Shown here piece after piece: positions 21,350 through 34,300 of a stretch of 64,000 nucleotides of DNA; position 1 is the first letter of the stretch, and every line of letters begins with the position of its first letter. Where the stretch lies: positions 124,001 to 188,000 of the forward strand of contig JASANC010004087.1 in the NCBI GenBank assembly GCA_030248135.1, read 5' to 3'. The translations under genes were made by a program, and so were the position numbers. Under the pieces are notes generated by a model. It saw nothing but the letters and a program-made list of their open reading frames with translations, did no database searches and was not told where the DNA came from. This DNA comes from Theristus sp. LFF4_11. Its lineage: Eukaryota > Nematoda > Chromadorea > Monhysterida > Xyalidae.

Positions 21350-22645
21350 GGGCGGGCGGAAGTCCGGAAATCTGGATGTCCGGAAGTCCGGATGTCCGGA
21401 AGTCCGGAAGTCCGGAAGTCCGGAAGTCCAGAAGTCCGGAAGTCCGGAAGTCCGGAAGTCCGGAAGTCCGGATGTCCGGATGTCCGGAAGTCCGGAAGTC
21501 CGGAAGTCCGGAAGTCCGGAAATCCGGAAGTTCGGAAGTCCAGAAGTCCGGAAGTACGAAAGTCTGGAAGTTCGGAAGTCCGGAAGTCCTGAAGTCCGGA
21601 AGCCCGCCCGGAAGTCCGGAAGTCCGGAAGTCCGGATGTCCGGATGTCCGGAAGTCCGGAAGTCCGGAAGTCCGGAAGTCCGGAAGTCCGGAAGTCCGGA
21701 AGTCCGGAAGTCCGGAAGTCCGGAAGTCCGGAAGTCCGGAAATACGGAAGTCCGGAAGTCCGGAAGTCCAGAAGTCCGGAAGTCCGGAAGTCCGAAAGTC
21801 CGAAAGTCCGAAATCTGGAATTCCGGAAGTCCGGAAGTCCGGAAGTCAGGAAGTCCGGAGGTCCGGAGGTCCGGAAATCCGGAAGTCAGAAAGTCCGAAG
21901 TCCGGAGGTCCGGAAGTCCGGAAGTCCGGAAGTCCGGAAGTCCGGAAGTCGTGAATCCACAAGTCCGCAAGATCGGTACATCGTGCCGATATGCCGTGGT
22001 GCCGATGTGCCGATGTGCCAATGTACCGATGTACCGATGTACCGATGTGCCGATGTGCAAATGTGCCGATGTGCCGATGTGTTGATGTGTCGATGTACCA
22101 GTCTGCCGACGTGCCGATGTACCGATGTGTCAATATGCCGTGGTGCCGATGTGCCGATGTACCGGTTCATGGTTCACAAGTACACAAGTTCACAAGTTCA
22201 CAAGTTCACAAGTTCACAAGTTCATTGGTTCATTCATACCTCTACCAAACACAGCAGACAATATTCCGGACTTCCGGACTTCCGGACTTCCGGACTTGCG
22301 GACTTTCGGACTTCCGGACTTGCGGACTTGCGGACTTGCGGACTTTCGGACTTCCGGACTTCCGGATTTCCGGATTTCCGGACTTCCGGACTTCCGGACT
22401 TCCGGACATCCGGACTTGCGGACTTGCGGACTTGCGGACTTTCGGACTTCCGGACTTCCGGATTTCCGGATTTCCGGACTTCCGGACTTCCGGACTTCCG
22501 GACTTCCGGACATCCGGACTTCCGGACTTCCGGGCGGGCTTCCGGACTTCAGGACTTCCGGACTTCCGAACTTCCAGACTTCCGGACTTCCGGACACCGG
22601 ACTTCCAGACTACCGGACTTCCGGACTACCGGACTTCCTGAGTTC
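21350..22645. mobile_element. Foldback element built from octamer repeats
   Basis: The left arm (about 21352-21960) is (GGAAGTCC)n. The centre is (GCCGATGT)n from about 21985 to 22165, then (ACAAGTTC)n to about 22225. The right arm (about 22262-22645) is (GGACTTCC)n, the reverse complement of the left. The arms share rare variants in mirrored order, for example GGAAGCCCGCCCGGAAGTCC near 21600 and its complement near 22535, so they are a true inverted duplication rather than two independent arrays. The octamer has no stop codon in any frame, which explains long ORFs of SGSPEVRK or SGLPDFRT type on both strands. I do not regard these as genes. Confidence 0.85.
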
Positions 22646-22649
22646 CACA

Positions 22650-23345
22650 CACCTGACAACATCACGACGACCACACATTTCTCTGATCTATGTGCAGTAC
22701 ACGTACAAATGATACAACAGGCGACTGTCTTCAAAGTTCAGTTTCTTTTCATGCTGCGAATGCATATGTTGTCAGTCATGCGTGAAAACATTATTCATCC
22801 TTGAAACGTTAGTTTGAAGGTCGTTCTCTTCAGGATCAACCACTCTTTTATATGTTCACAACAGAGCAACTTTTTAACAAGTGGCCAAATAATAAAAAAA
22901 ACGATAAAACCGACGCTGTCAAGTAAACCGTAACAAAATCTGCTTTACCCAAACACAAACATTTCCAAAAGCTAGTGAGAGCGTCTCTGCTTCTGAACAA
23001 TTTTTTGTTCGTGACATTTTACGTTGAGCCAATGCGTTTTTTTTTTTGTTTTGACACACATGAATATGACAAGCCGCCCGGCACCGTCTGCTAACATAAA
23101 ATTGTTTGGCACAAGCCAACAGCGATAGTGTTTGGTATAGTTTCATACATAATATTTTTTAAAAAACCAATGCTTCCAGAAATAACACAGCTAATGTTTT
23201 TTGATAACAGCTGTTGCTTGATGCCAAACACTTCATCCAAAACAAACTCTGCTTTATAGCTTCATTAGGTGTTTTTTTTCTGCCGAGTGCCGCCTGCAGT
23301 TTTGTTCAGTCGAGAGAAGCATTTTTACAGTTGAAAACAAAACAT
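22650..23345. other. Intergenic region upstream of the patched-related gene
   Basis: No repeat or gene recognised. An in-frame ATG at 23214 would add 44 residues to the patched-related protein, but the family start and hydrophobicity pattern favour 23346. The segment should contain the promoter and 5' UTR. Confidence 0.4.
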
Positions 23346-26300
23346 ATGAAGTGCGTCAATAGAAGCTGCGGTGAGAACGAAACGAAGCGGCGAGCTCAGT
23401 GGTGCAGTTGGTGGCAGTGCCTCAGCGGTGCCCGCCACCGACTTTACTCGGCGCTCGGCGCACTGGTCGCAGGCAATGTGCTCGTTTGTTTGATTGTGCC
23501 GTTGGTGCTGACGCTCGCTGGAACACTCGGTCTGCTGAACATACGATTCTATGAAAACATGAAACAGGGCTACACACCATTGGACGCGCCGTCGCGGCAC
23601 GAGCAACGCGTTTGGTACGAATTCCACCAGCGAACCGGAATGCCGTATATTCTGGCAGTGTTTGCCACGGCACGCGACCGTCGGTCGATCATTCGAGAGA
23701 CGCACTTGCGAGAATTGCTGTCTTTCTATGAACACACGATGCGCCGAGTCAACGTCACTCCTCGCGCGGATACGTTCGTTTATGGCGATTTCTGTGGTGC
23801 TTACTGTGACATCAATAAACCGGTGCAGCTGTTCAAGGTGAACAAACTTTTTTGAATTTGATAAATTTGCTATAAACGTCATCGATAAACCCAAATCACA
23901 TAATGAACAATCAAAAGAGAATCTCCGTGAACCAGGCGAGTCTTTTCGACGACACTGGTTTGCTGTCCTCACTCGGCACCACTCTCAGCTATCCAACGGC
24001 CACCATTGCTGGCGTCGAAGTCAACTTGGCCGTCAACTTCTACGGCGTTCAGCGCACAACTACAAACGGGGATTACAACCAGTTGGAAGATGCAAACGCA
24101 TCGAACGACACGATTAAAGGGACAGCAACGATTTGCGAGATTTCCTCGGTGGAAATGATTGCGCTGTGGTATCGCGCTGATGTGTGCTCGCAAGAAATGG
24201 AGCTGGCATTGGAACAGTGGGAAATGAAACTGTTTGAGTATCTTGGATGGTACAATCGAAACGATCAACACCTGATCCATGTGGTTCCGATCGGTGACCA
24301 CATTGTAAACAGTGAAATTCTGCGCGGCGGATTGGAGACGCTGCCGCTGTTTGCTGTTGGTTAGTTGGAAAGTCGTTCGCCGTTTTTAACGACGGGCACG
24401 CCGCCTTTTTATGATTGAGAATCTCACCCGGTCAAACAACAGTTTGCTTTTCGGGTGGTAAGTTTTGAATGCACTCGATGTTGTACGTCTCTGTGTACAT
24501 CGTGTCCACGATGATATAAGTGCCTTCAAGTGGTCTGTTTGCCACAGGCGTTGTCCTCCTGACCGGCTTCGTAACGGCCACAGTTCTGTTGAGCAGCAAA
24601 CGCTGGCGGAGTGCGATGCGCGCTCAATGGTTTCTGGTGGCGCTGGCGACGTTGCTGACGCCTGCGATGGCAAGTGTCGCGGTGCTGGGCGCCACGCTGC
24701 TCGTGCACGGCCACCTCAACGTCATGATGCTCGTCATACCCATTCTTGTGCTCGCTGTCGGTCAGTGGAAATCGGTTGTTTTAGAGCGTCGTTTTCAACA
24801 GCAGTAACATCAACAGTTTTGCAGGTGTTGACGACGCGTTTCTGATGTTGCACTCGTGGCATCAACAGTGCTGTTTCTCGGATGCGCGCCAGCGTCTGGC
24901 AGCAGTGTACGCCGAGGTCGGCCCGGGTGTCACGATCAGCTCCTTCACGAACGCACTCGCGTTTGCCGTTGGCGCGCTCGTGCGCACGCCCGAACTGCGC
25001 CTCTTCTGTGCGGCGACCTCTGCGGCGATGTTCGTGGACTGGCTCTTTCAAATGACATTCTTCGGCGCAACGCTCGTCCTCGCAAGTCGCCATCAAAGGG
25101 CAATTTCAAAAACCGAACGGTACTCTGACGAGCCGGTCGAAAACGGCATCACGTGTTTCAATGATGTCGCAACTGTTCAAAGAAAATCAGAACTTGAAAA
25201 CCCATCAAAACCGCGCAATATAACAGTTGCTGCTATTAAAGAGCGCCTGCATTTCTCCTTGAGTTCTTACTGTCGGTTTTTGGCATCTTGGAAAGCGAAG
25301 ATTGTCGCAGTATTATTGGCAGTGCTCTACTGGACCGGTGCAGTATCAGGTAAAACACAGAACTTCGATTGTAAAGACGTTGATTTAAGGGACTTTAAAA
25401 TTAGGGATCAAGTTTTTGGAACAAAAAACATTGAACAGACAAAACACAAAGCACAATCAGACGGAATTTGTGGTGCCTTTTGGAGTAACTCATTGTAACA
25501 TTGTTGACTTGTTGCCAGGCCTGCTGAAGATGCAACCAGACATGAACCCAAGCACGTTGATACCGCCAGATTCAATGTTGAACGAAGCACTGCACTTCCA
25601 TGAGCAATACCTTTGGAAGGAGTACAATCCGACCGTGGTGATCGTCAACAATGCTCCATCGTTGCGTAGGCGTGCCAACTATGATTTGGTGCGGAAACTG
25701 GTTGACAAACTCGAATCGCTGCCGCATTCCAACGGACCCTCCGGAACGCTATTTTGGTTGAATGATTTTGAAACTTATTTGGAAAATCAGAGAGCACTCG
25801 CTTCGGCGTTCTCAATTTTTGACTATGGAGACGATGAATCATTGCCAGTGGATGGAAGCCAATTGGATTTGACCGGGCTGCCTTCGTTTCTACAACTGCC
25901 GCAGTATAAGCATTGGTCGTCGCAAATTCATTATCGTCAGCTGTGGGTTTGATTTGATTTTTGATCCTGTCAATAAGATTGATTGGCTTTTGCATTTGGA
26001 TTGTCCACTAGTTGTCGACAGTCAATTGGTTATTTATCAAATTGTTGCTTCATTGATTGGCTGGTTTGGTTGGTTGGTTCTGACCGGTTGACTGACTGGC
26101 CGGACCGGACCAAAATTTGGATTGGACCGCAGTGGATCAAACCGGACCGACTTGATTGATGATAGTCAAACAATAGTTATCATTCATTGCAGCGCGAACA
26201 ACTCAATCAAAATCGACAGCTTCGCATTTCTTGTCTCTCATTGCAACATGTCCCGCCTTGGCGATCAAGCGGTCTTGCTGCGCCGATTGCGCAAAATCGC

Positions 26301-27272
26301 GCATGACTGCGCGCCGCAACTGAACGTCACCGTGTGGATGATGAATGCGCCGTTTTGCGACGTGATTTTGACGGTGACGTCGGTGACGCTCAGGACTGCA
26401 CTGATCACGCTGTGCTCCATGGTGCTCTTCTGTGCGTTGTTCATAGCACGCGCGGTCGCGTTGCTCGCTGCAACTTGCTCCGTCGCCAGCATTTGTGCGG
26501 GTGAGCGTTGTTTCATTTTACAGCGGCCCGTTCGTTTCAAAGTGGAGTCAAACAATAAAAAGTTTTAAAAGGCGCACAAGTGATCCAAATCAAGTTGTGT
26601 CTTGTGGTTGTGATTGAAAACAATTGTAACGCGCGTGCGTGTTGCTGACTTGTCATTTGGCAGGTGTTGTCGGCTACCTGCACTGGTGGGGTGGCACGCT
26701 TGACCCGATCACGATGGCGTTCACTCTGATGGCCATCGGCTTCTCCGTCGACTTCACGGCACACGTCTGCTTCCACCACTACGACTGTGCACGCACGCAC
26801 GCGAACGCCGCTGACCGTTTGCTGGCCACATTCACTGTCGTCGGCATGCCCATGCTGCAGGCTGGTTGCTTTCGTTCACGAAACTGCTGAGCTGCTCGCA
26901 AGCCATGACTGTGCCATGCCATGTGGAAACATTTTCTCCGTGTAGCTCGGGCATTGCTTTTTTTAATTGGGTAACGACCAATCAGGCGCTATATGAAAGA
27001 ACTAACGAACTTACTGCGTGCAAATGTACATTTCTACAGTTTAGGCCGGTCTTTCCACTGCGCTCTGCATGGCTGCACAAGCATTTTCGCCGCTTGGTGC
27101 CTACGTGGTGCTGGTGAAGACGATACTGTTGGTCGTATTTATTGGTTTCTTCCACGGTCTCTTTCTGTTACCGGTGTTTTTGACTTTGGAATGTTCGGGA
27201 CGGCCCACTAGCAGACAACAAGCTAAACGGAACAAAAAGCCTGACGTTGTTGAGCTTGAACAACTTTCATAG
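23346..27272 (+). CDS. Patched-related (PTR/PTCHD-type) sterol-sensing membrane protein
   Basis: Multi-pass protein of the RND/patched superfamily. In nematodes such proteins act in cuticle formation, secretion and sterol-dependent trafficking, without a classical hedgehog. Eight exons join in frame: 23346-23837, 23936-24359, 24548-24760, 24825-25349, 25519-25942, 26193-26500, 26664-26860 and 27045-27272, giving 936 aa. The first membrane helix lies at about residues 33-57, then a lumenal domain with TPLDAPSRHEQRV, FCGAYCDINKPVQLF and SYPTATIAGVEV. The sterol-sensing domain includes VGVDDAFLMLHSW (near 377), TISSFTNALAF and TPELRLFC. The second half mirrors the first, with NGPSGTLFWLNDF and GFSVDFTAHVCF. 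GFFHGLFLLPVFLTL lies near the C-terminus, followed by a basic tail. The intron after 26860 requires a GC donor to keep the AGLST motif in frame. The neighbouring kal-1 gene converges from the other strand. Confidence 0.93.
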
Positions 27273-27362
27273 CTGGTTTCTGCAGCCCCGTTCAACTGTT
27301 CCAGTGTCTGATTTTACAAAAGATACAAAAGAAATCCAGGTGTTAATGAACGTCAGTATGTA

Positions 27363-27493
27363 CAGGGTGGGCCAAAACCTACCGGATTTCAAATAATTGT
27401 TCTTTCTCGCGCCTGGTTCTGTAAAACTTTCAAACTTCAACACCAAAAATCTAACCAGACGCGAGCTAATAGGTAGTTTTTTGGCCCACCCAG
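27363..27493. mobile_element. Mariner/Tc1-type MITE
   Basis: 131-bp palindromic element. The left end CAGGGTGGGCCAAAACCTAC and the right end GGTAGTTTTTTGGCCCACCCAG are imperfect inverted repeats. The internal CTCGCGCCTGGTT and AACCAGACGCGAG extend the palindrome. TA flanks both sides (27361-27362 and 27494-27495), the target duplication of the Tc1/mariner superfamily. No coding capacity, so non-autonomous. Confidence 0.85.
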
Positions 27494-27499
27494 TACTAT

Positions 27500-28365
27500 A
27501 AATATTTTACCAGCGAAGAAGAATTGCTGATCACCAGAAAACGTGGCTTTTGAGGTATAAAGTGCTGTGATGTTCCAAGTTTGCTCAATGTTTCTTTTTA
27601 TTTCACTTTTCCAACTGTTTTATATTTTATCCTGATTTTTATTGATTCAATTTTATTTCGAATTTTTCACTGTCTACACAAGAAAAAACATGCCTCGGTC
27701 AAGTTAGCACCCAAACGAATACACACACGCGCGTAATATCAATCTCTCAATAAACTACTTTTGCAAAAAAACTCAATTCCAAAAAACTCAAAGTGGTATG
27801 AAAATATGTGCAAATCTCACTTTTTACAATTGAAAACAACAAAAGAATCGCTTGAATCATTCAAATTTCAAATAAAAACTCCAAATAAAATATCACAGCC
27901 TTGGAAGCGCGTTCCAATTTTCAGGTGCTACAAGAAACAAAACATGGCAGCAGTTGCAGCATTAAAACAAAATGTTACGTTTCCGATTTAAGAATAAAAG
28001 CTGAACAGCAATTCTTAGGACGGCAGAACAGAAAGTCAAAACAGCTACACGCATTCAATGATGACCGTTCAAAAAAGTAAATGACTATTTTCGTCTTGAT
28101 CCTGAATATTCAAATTTTTTCTTGACTTTAAACAATCAGGAAGCAAGCTTCATACATACTACATATTGAAATTCGAATCAACGGTTGGTCTGTTTATCAG
28201 AACGTGTCAAACAAACGGCAGGTCATTTTTAAGTTTGCCGTTATGACGTCATCTCCTCTGACAATGTTCAACAAACAGATCTTACCATTTTGCGGCACAA
28301 GCAATAATATCACGATTTTTCAATTTGGCAGTGAGCTCAAGAATGCGACGACACAGTCGATTGTT
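27500..28365. other. Intergenic region between convergent genes
   Basis: AT-rich, with no recognisable gene. It should contain the 3' UTRs of the patched-related gene (from the left) and kal-1 (from the right). Confidence 0.5.
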
Positions 28366-31300
28366 TCAAACTTGTAACCTGAACCTCGACAAAAGAATGG
28401 CGATGAACGTGAATGCGACTGCGAGTGAGCTGGGCCTGTGCAGTGGCGTTGGTGCGCCACCACGGTTGTCTGCCTGTGAGTGCCAGTCTCTCCGTTCCGC
28501 ATTGTCCATTTCTTTGATCTCCAATTCTTGAATGTAGTCAGGTGGGTGCTCTTTAGTTCTGTACGTCAGATCGTCGCCCGTGAGGTCGTCGTAGTCGTTG
28601 GCACGTTCTGCAAAGCGTTGCAAAGCCCATGTCATTTTGATTTTTTGCTTGTTGCAACAACTTTGAAGAAGCACCGCATGAACGTAACCGAGCTCAAATT
28701 TGCCCACTTGAGCCATAATCCTATGAGCGTGATCAAGCAAAGCGACACAGACACGCGCTGCAAATGGAATGACGCCTACCGATGCTGCTGAGGGCGGCGT
28801 CGAACGAAGGCGTCGTGAACGTGGTGTGCACGGCAGAGCCGACGCCGACGCTCGAGATGGCCTGCACCTGCACGACGTACTCCGTCTCCGGCAGCAGCGA
28901 CTCCATCTCAATCGACTGTTCCGTCTGAATCAACAAGCAACTTTCGGCTTACACTGAAAAAGTCTTGCACAAAACGCACGCTGTCAACTTTTGGGGAACT
29001 TCTTCCAAACCTCTTTGAGGCTACATTTTTTTAGAGTGAAACTCTAACAGACATAAGTACAACAAATGCAAGTGGGACAAGATCACAACCACGAACCGCT
29101 TTGTAGATTCGGATTCTCACGGTGTTGCGGTCGACACTCGGGAACGGCTCGACGCCAGCCATGCCAAAGTTGTGCGTCAGCTTCTGTCCACTGAGAACGC
29201 GATAGCCAATGATGGGCAGATCGGAGCTGGCAGTCGCCCAACGACAAGTGGCCGTCAGATTCGGAATGGCACGGCGGCGTGTCGTGCGGCTTTGCCTCAG
29301 TTTCCCCTCGGCGGCGACCGTGCAGTTGAGCATCGGAGCTGGTGCGGGCACGTTTGGTGCTGAAGGCACAAAAGCTGAGACGTTCGTGTGCTATTGTGCA
29401 CTCACTCGCACATGTCGTACGCAAGTGACGTCATTTTTGCCTGCAAACAAGTGACAGCAACTAACGCAGTGTCGGGCACGTCGGCGTCACGTCGCCTCGC
29501 ACCGGTGTGTCCTGGCAAGACGGCGTCTGAAATGTGCCTGCCAACGCGTGCTCGTCCATGTGGCCGTCAACGACAGCAGTGACGTTGCATGCATACTGAC
29601 AGCCGAACTGCAGATCGTACATCTCGAACTCTGTTACCTGCACGTTAAGTACTGCTGTTCAGACTGCCCACTTTATTAAAGTGTCTCAGGTGCAATAATG
29701 TTTACTTTTGACATTGACATCAACTCTTTCGTCATCGACAGTTCGGGGTGGCTGCCGCCAAGACACACCGTTGGCCACCAAGCCACACGAAACTGCAGAT
29801 CTTTGTCAACGGCGTATGTACCTGTAAAATATTCAGCAGTTTTGACAACAATTTTTTACCTTAGAAAAGAACTTTAAGAAAAGTTATCAATAAATTTTAA
29901 AGAAACCCACCAGCCAAGATGTCCCACGTTAGCACCACCTTCAATAAACCATTGTGGAAGTATGGCTGGTGCACCTTGAGGTTGTGCAGTTGCGGGAATT
30001 TCACGCTGCTAGCGGGATGTGCGTGCTCCTGAACGGGTACAGTGGTCGTTGGCTTCGTCGTGGACGTCCGTGGCGTTGTTTTGGTGACAGGGGCCACTTC
30101 AGTGGTGTATCGTCTTGTGGTCGGCGTGGCTGCTGTCGCCAGCGTCATGTGCCCATGCGACGTCACCACGTACATGGTGGCCTTCTCGCCGTGCATCTGC
30201 TCGTGCTCGCCATGCACCACCGCGTGCACCTCAACGAGGTACGTCTTGTTGCGAGCGAGTTTCAACTGAACACTGGTCATTTCGGCCGGCACTATTTCCG
30301 ACCAGTAGCCGTTGGCGAAATCGCCTTCCACGTCAAACAGCTGCTCCGAGTGGCGACCGCTGTTCTTGTTGCTTGGCGGCATGTCGTTCTGCAGCTCTGC
30401 TGACTCGGACTCGTTCGTTGGAGGGTGCTCGATCTCGGACCACGAGACCTGCAACGAATTGCAAGCATTGTGAAGAGTTCAATGGTCTGTTGAATGCCAT
30501 TCGCTGCCACCAATTGGTCCACCTGATAGTTGACGATCGGCAGGTCACTGGCAGGCGCAAGCCACTGTATCTCCTGCATCACCAGGCCATCGCCCTCGAT
30601 GCGGCGACTGACCGCTTGCAAGTTCCGTGGTTTGCCTGGCGCTTTCGGATCTGAATTATTTACTTTTTTAAAAAATTTTGAATTACTCAAAAAAGTATGA
30701 AATTTATTGTTGACATTAAACGTTTCAAGTTTGTGTTTAATCAAACGCTAACCTTTCGACAGCCGGAACGGCTCGCTTTGTGCGGAAAATCCGGCGCTGC
30801 CGTACTGATTGACAGCGGCAACTCGGAACTGATAGTAGCGACCTGGTGACAGCAGATGCTTCAGAATGGCGTACAGTTTGTTGCGCTGAAACACAAACAA
30901 ATGGCTGCTTTTTTAAGAAGTAGAAAAAGTATGAAGTACAGTAGCCAAGTTCGAGATGCAACATTGACCAACCGCACTGATCGTCTGCCACCGGGTCAAG
31001 CCACTTCCGTTCGGTCGCACACCCCAGCGCCACTGCACGATGTACAGGTTGCCGTAAGTGTCCCGGTGCTCGGGCAGCATCTGTTTCATCACCCATCGAA
31101 TGATCGCTGAGCGACCGCGTTTGCGTTCCGTCGCCTGAACGACAAAACTCAGGTTCAAAAATTCTACAAAAACTTCTTTTATTAAGTTATACAATACCAC
31201 ATAAGTGCGTTTCATGTTTTTTTGTCAACAGGCACACGTTCACGCCACTCATCATGTATGGCACTCTGGCATGTCACCATTTTTGCCCGCCATCCCCCCT

Positions 31301-34300
31301 CCCCATAACTTCAAGCGGACTGTGAATTCAGAAATTCAAAAACGTCAAAATTTGCTTCTCACAGTGACTTCGACGGGCACGGGCAACAGTCGATGTTCAT
31401 ACTGAGAGGGTCGCGTGCATGAGCGCCCACAGCCATTTGGACAGCACTTCTGTGCCTGCGGGCAGTCGCCGTCGCGCTGGCACGAACTGACACACTCCTG
31501 CAAACGTACGTGCCACTGATAATAAGTCAAACCGTAATTTAATACTATTTACAATCACACACGTTTCACCGTGTTTTTTGTCCTCCTCAGTGATCTATCT
31601 TGACTTGACAGTGCGCGCTTGCTTGCGCTTTATATTTCCGTTGTCATTTATTTATTCATTTCTGCTTGTATCACCCTGTGCTGTGAGCGGTGTTTATGTT
31701 CAAAAAGCTTGTCTCGCAAGAATTCAATGTGCACCGATTGAGCTTTTTAAAGCCACTTTAAAATGTTTTCGGAGAAAAAACTTGAAATGAGCATCGGAAA
31801 TGGAGCGATTATAGCGGAAAAGCTCGCGAATACAGACAACAGCCTGTGTGCACCTCAACTTCGTCACGCATCGTCGGCCGCGGACATTTGCCCGGTTTGT
31901 ACATGTAGATCTCCTTCATGAACTGACACGAACGATAGCAGTCGATTTTTGATTGCGTTTCCTGCAAATTGAACTGCATTAACTCGAGAAAAAGTACGCA
32001 ACGAAATTATACCATTTGTCATTTTATTCGACTACATGCAACAAACACAATCACGGCTAATTTAATGCGCTCCGCCCGCGTCCCCGCGTGCCCCCCCCCA
32101 AGGCTCAGACTCAATTTTTTCTCTATCAAATTCAATCTTGAATCAGGCATAACTAATGCGCGTGTTATCTAAAGAACACATCCCCCGTGGTGCAACCCCG
32201 AAATCATGTTTATGCCTGAAAAACGAGCAGTCCATGATTGTTGGCTGGTCTTTTTTCTGAATATCCGTTTGCACAATGGACACGTGCACAAATATGGTTC
32301 CACGGCCTGTAATAACTTTTGGTCCCGTGCACTTTAAAACAAACCTAAAGAAACTGTTGAAAACTTGTGCAAAACCCAAATTAAATAAACCAATGCGTTT
32401 TTGCTTGTCAAACTTGCTTCTGTGTGCCTGTGCAGCAGTGAATATATTTTTACTCTGAAATATATGCTTACTCTCACATGGCTCTGAAATTCGCCATCCC
32501 CACCCGCACAATAAATTTATTTCTGCAATTGAATTTTTTCTCATCCCATTTTGGGTGCAGAAAATGCGCAATACATTATTCATTCATGTGTCCGCAAAAC
32601 TTTGGACGCAAAATGACAATGATGCCCATTTAACTGAATCATACTGTGGATACAAAACGCGCATTCTATGCTGGAAATTTGTGAGTGTGAAAAGTACACG
32701 TCATGCGATTTGTCATGTGGCAAAATCCCCCGGTTAGTCACTGAAACTCAATTGTGTGTTTCATTAAATTCAAATATACACAAAGCTGTCAGCATTTGAA
32801 TTGAACCCTAACTTCAGTGACACTAGAACAGACTGAAAGTCAAATTTTTAGTTTACTCTCCAAACTCATACGAGACAAGCATGGGTTGCATACAAATTGT
32901 ACACGGTTACCATATTAGTTAAAACAAAATTTAAAATGGTCTACGTCATGTGAGCTTATGAATTGTCAGCGTTCGCAATTCAAATGCCACCACGCCGCTT
33001 ACTAAAGGGTTCCAGGGAACATGTTGCTGCAGGGAGCAAAGATATTGAAAACCATGTTCCCTCCTGAGTATATGTTTACATAAACTGTCCCGCAAATTAA
33101 AGGCTGCCCCCAAGCGCACTTACTTTGCAGTTCACGTCGAGGCATAACGGCGCTGATTCGAACGGCTCACGGCACGGCTTGGCACACTTAAAAATGCAAA
33201 CGGATTAAAGTTTGAGCGTGCTGTTTCGATATTGCACATAATTCGGATCGGAATTTAATGATGCTGGCTGTACAGTTGTGCCCTGCTCGGTAATAAGTGG
33301 CGCCACAGGTTCTAGCGGTGTTCGCCTGATATTAATCTTGAAATCAATCAAGCCTCACCCTGTTACACGGCGGTAGAACTGGCGGAACATCGGCTGGCAA
33401 TAAAACACAGTGGCATCACCGGCAAAGCTGTATTATTAGTCGCTTACAATCACACACACAGACACAACACACAAATCTGGCAATTAATTTGCATGCAAGC
33501 ACCAACGACGAACACCCCACTGCCACATCCCTGCCGCAGTATTATTTTTATTCATTTATTGTATTTTTGCATCCGACATACCTCGGTGTGTGTCAGCACG
33601 AATTACGCTCAAGTGTCTTTTTTTCTTCTTAACCATCGCTGACTGACTCAGACCACCGGATCCAACAACCGTCAACGTGCTACACACATTGCACTCTGTG
33701 CTTTACCCGTGCCGACTAACAGCAGTAGTACAAACACACAAGTAGTACGATGTACAGTGCATATCGGTTTTTCGGGCGACAGCCGGATAAAGCTGATTCA
33801 AACGGCAGTAAACATGAACGAGCACAATTATACTGTGTGTGTAGTATCACTGTCGCATACAATCACGAACATGAACACAGCACCGAAAAGAAAGAATTTA
33901 TCAAATTGTGTAACGATTGTGTGTTTATTGCCCGGTCCGGGACAAACCACTTGAAGACACTGGCCCAGTGGCCCTAATTGCATATGCGGCTGTCCAGAAG
34001 CAATTCATCAAATTTCAGTGGATTTCGGGAAGCATAGTGTAGCTATTTAGCGAGTATGATTACTGCGGTTGGTGATATGGTGATATGGTGGCCGTTGCAT
34101 GTGCGCGCACCCCCAGGAGCAGGATATTCAGGCATTCAGAGCTGCATTGTTCCACATTATTATCCAGATCGTCATGCGTCTTCAATGAAAGATGTGTGTC
34201 TCATTTTGAGGCATTAGTCAGTGATCATCCATTGAGCCCAGATTTATCAGTACCTCATACTCATACTCTAACGCTTTCGGTCTTTCTGATACACAATCAA

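Noticed and set aside
21305..22804. Long ORFs on both strands encoding SGSPEVRK- and SGLPDFRT-type octapeptide repeat proteins
   Set aside because: The underlying DNA is an octamer repeat with no stop in any frame, so all six frames stay open. There is no signal peptide or consistent splice signal, and the same array is inverted. It is a foldback repeat, not a gene.
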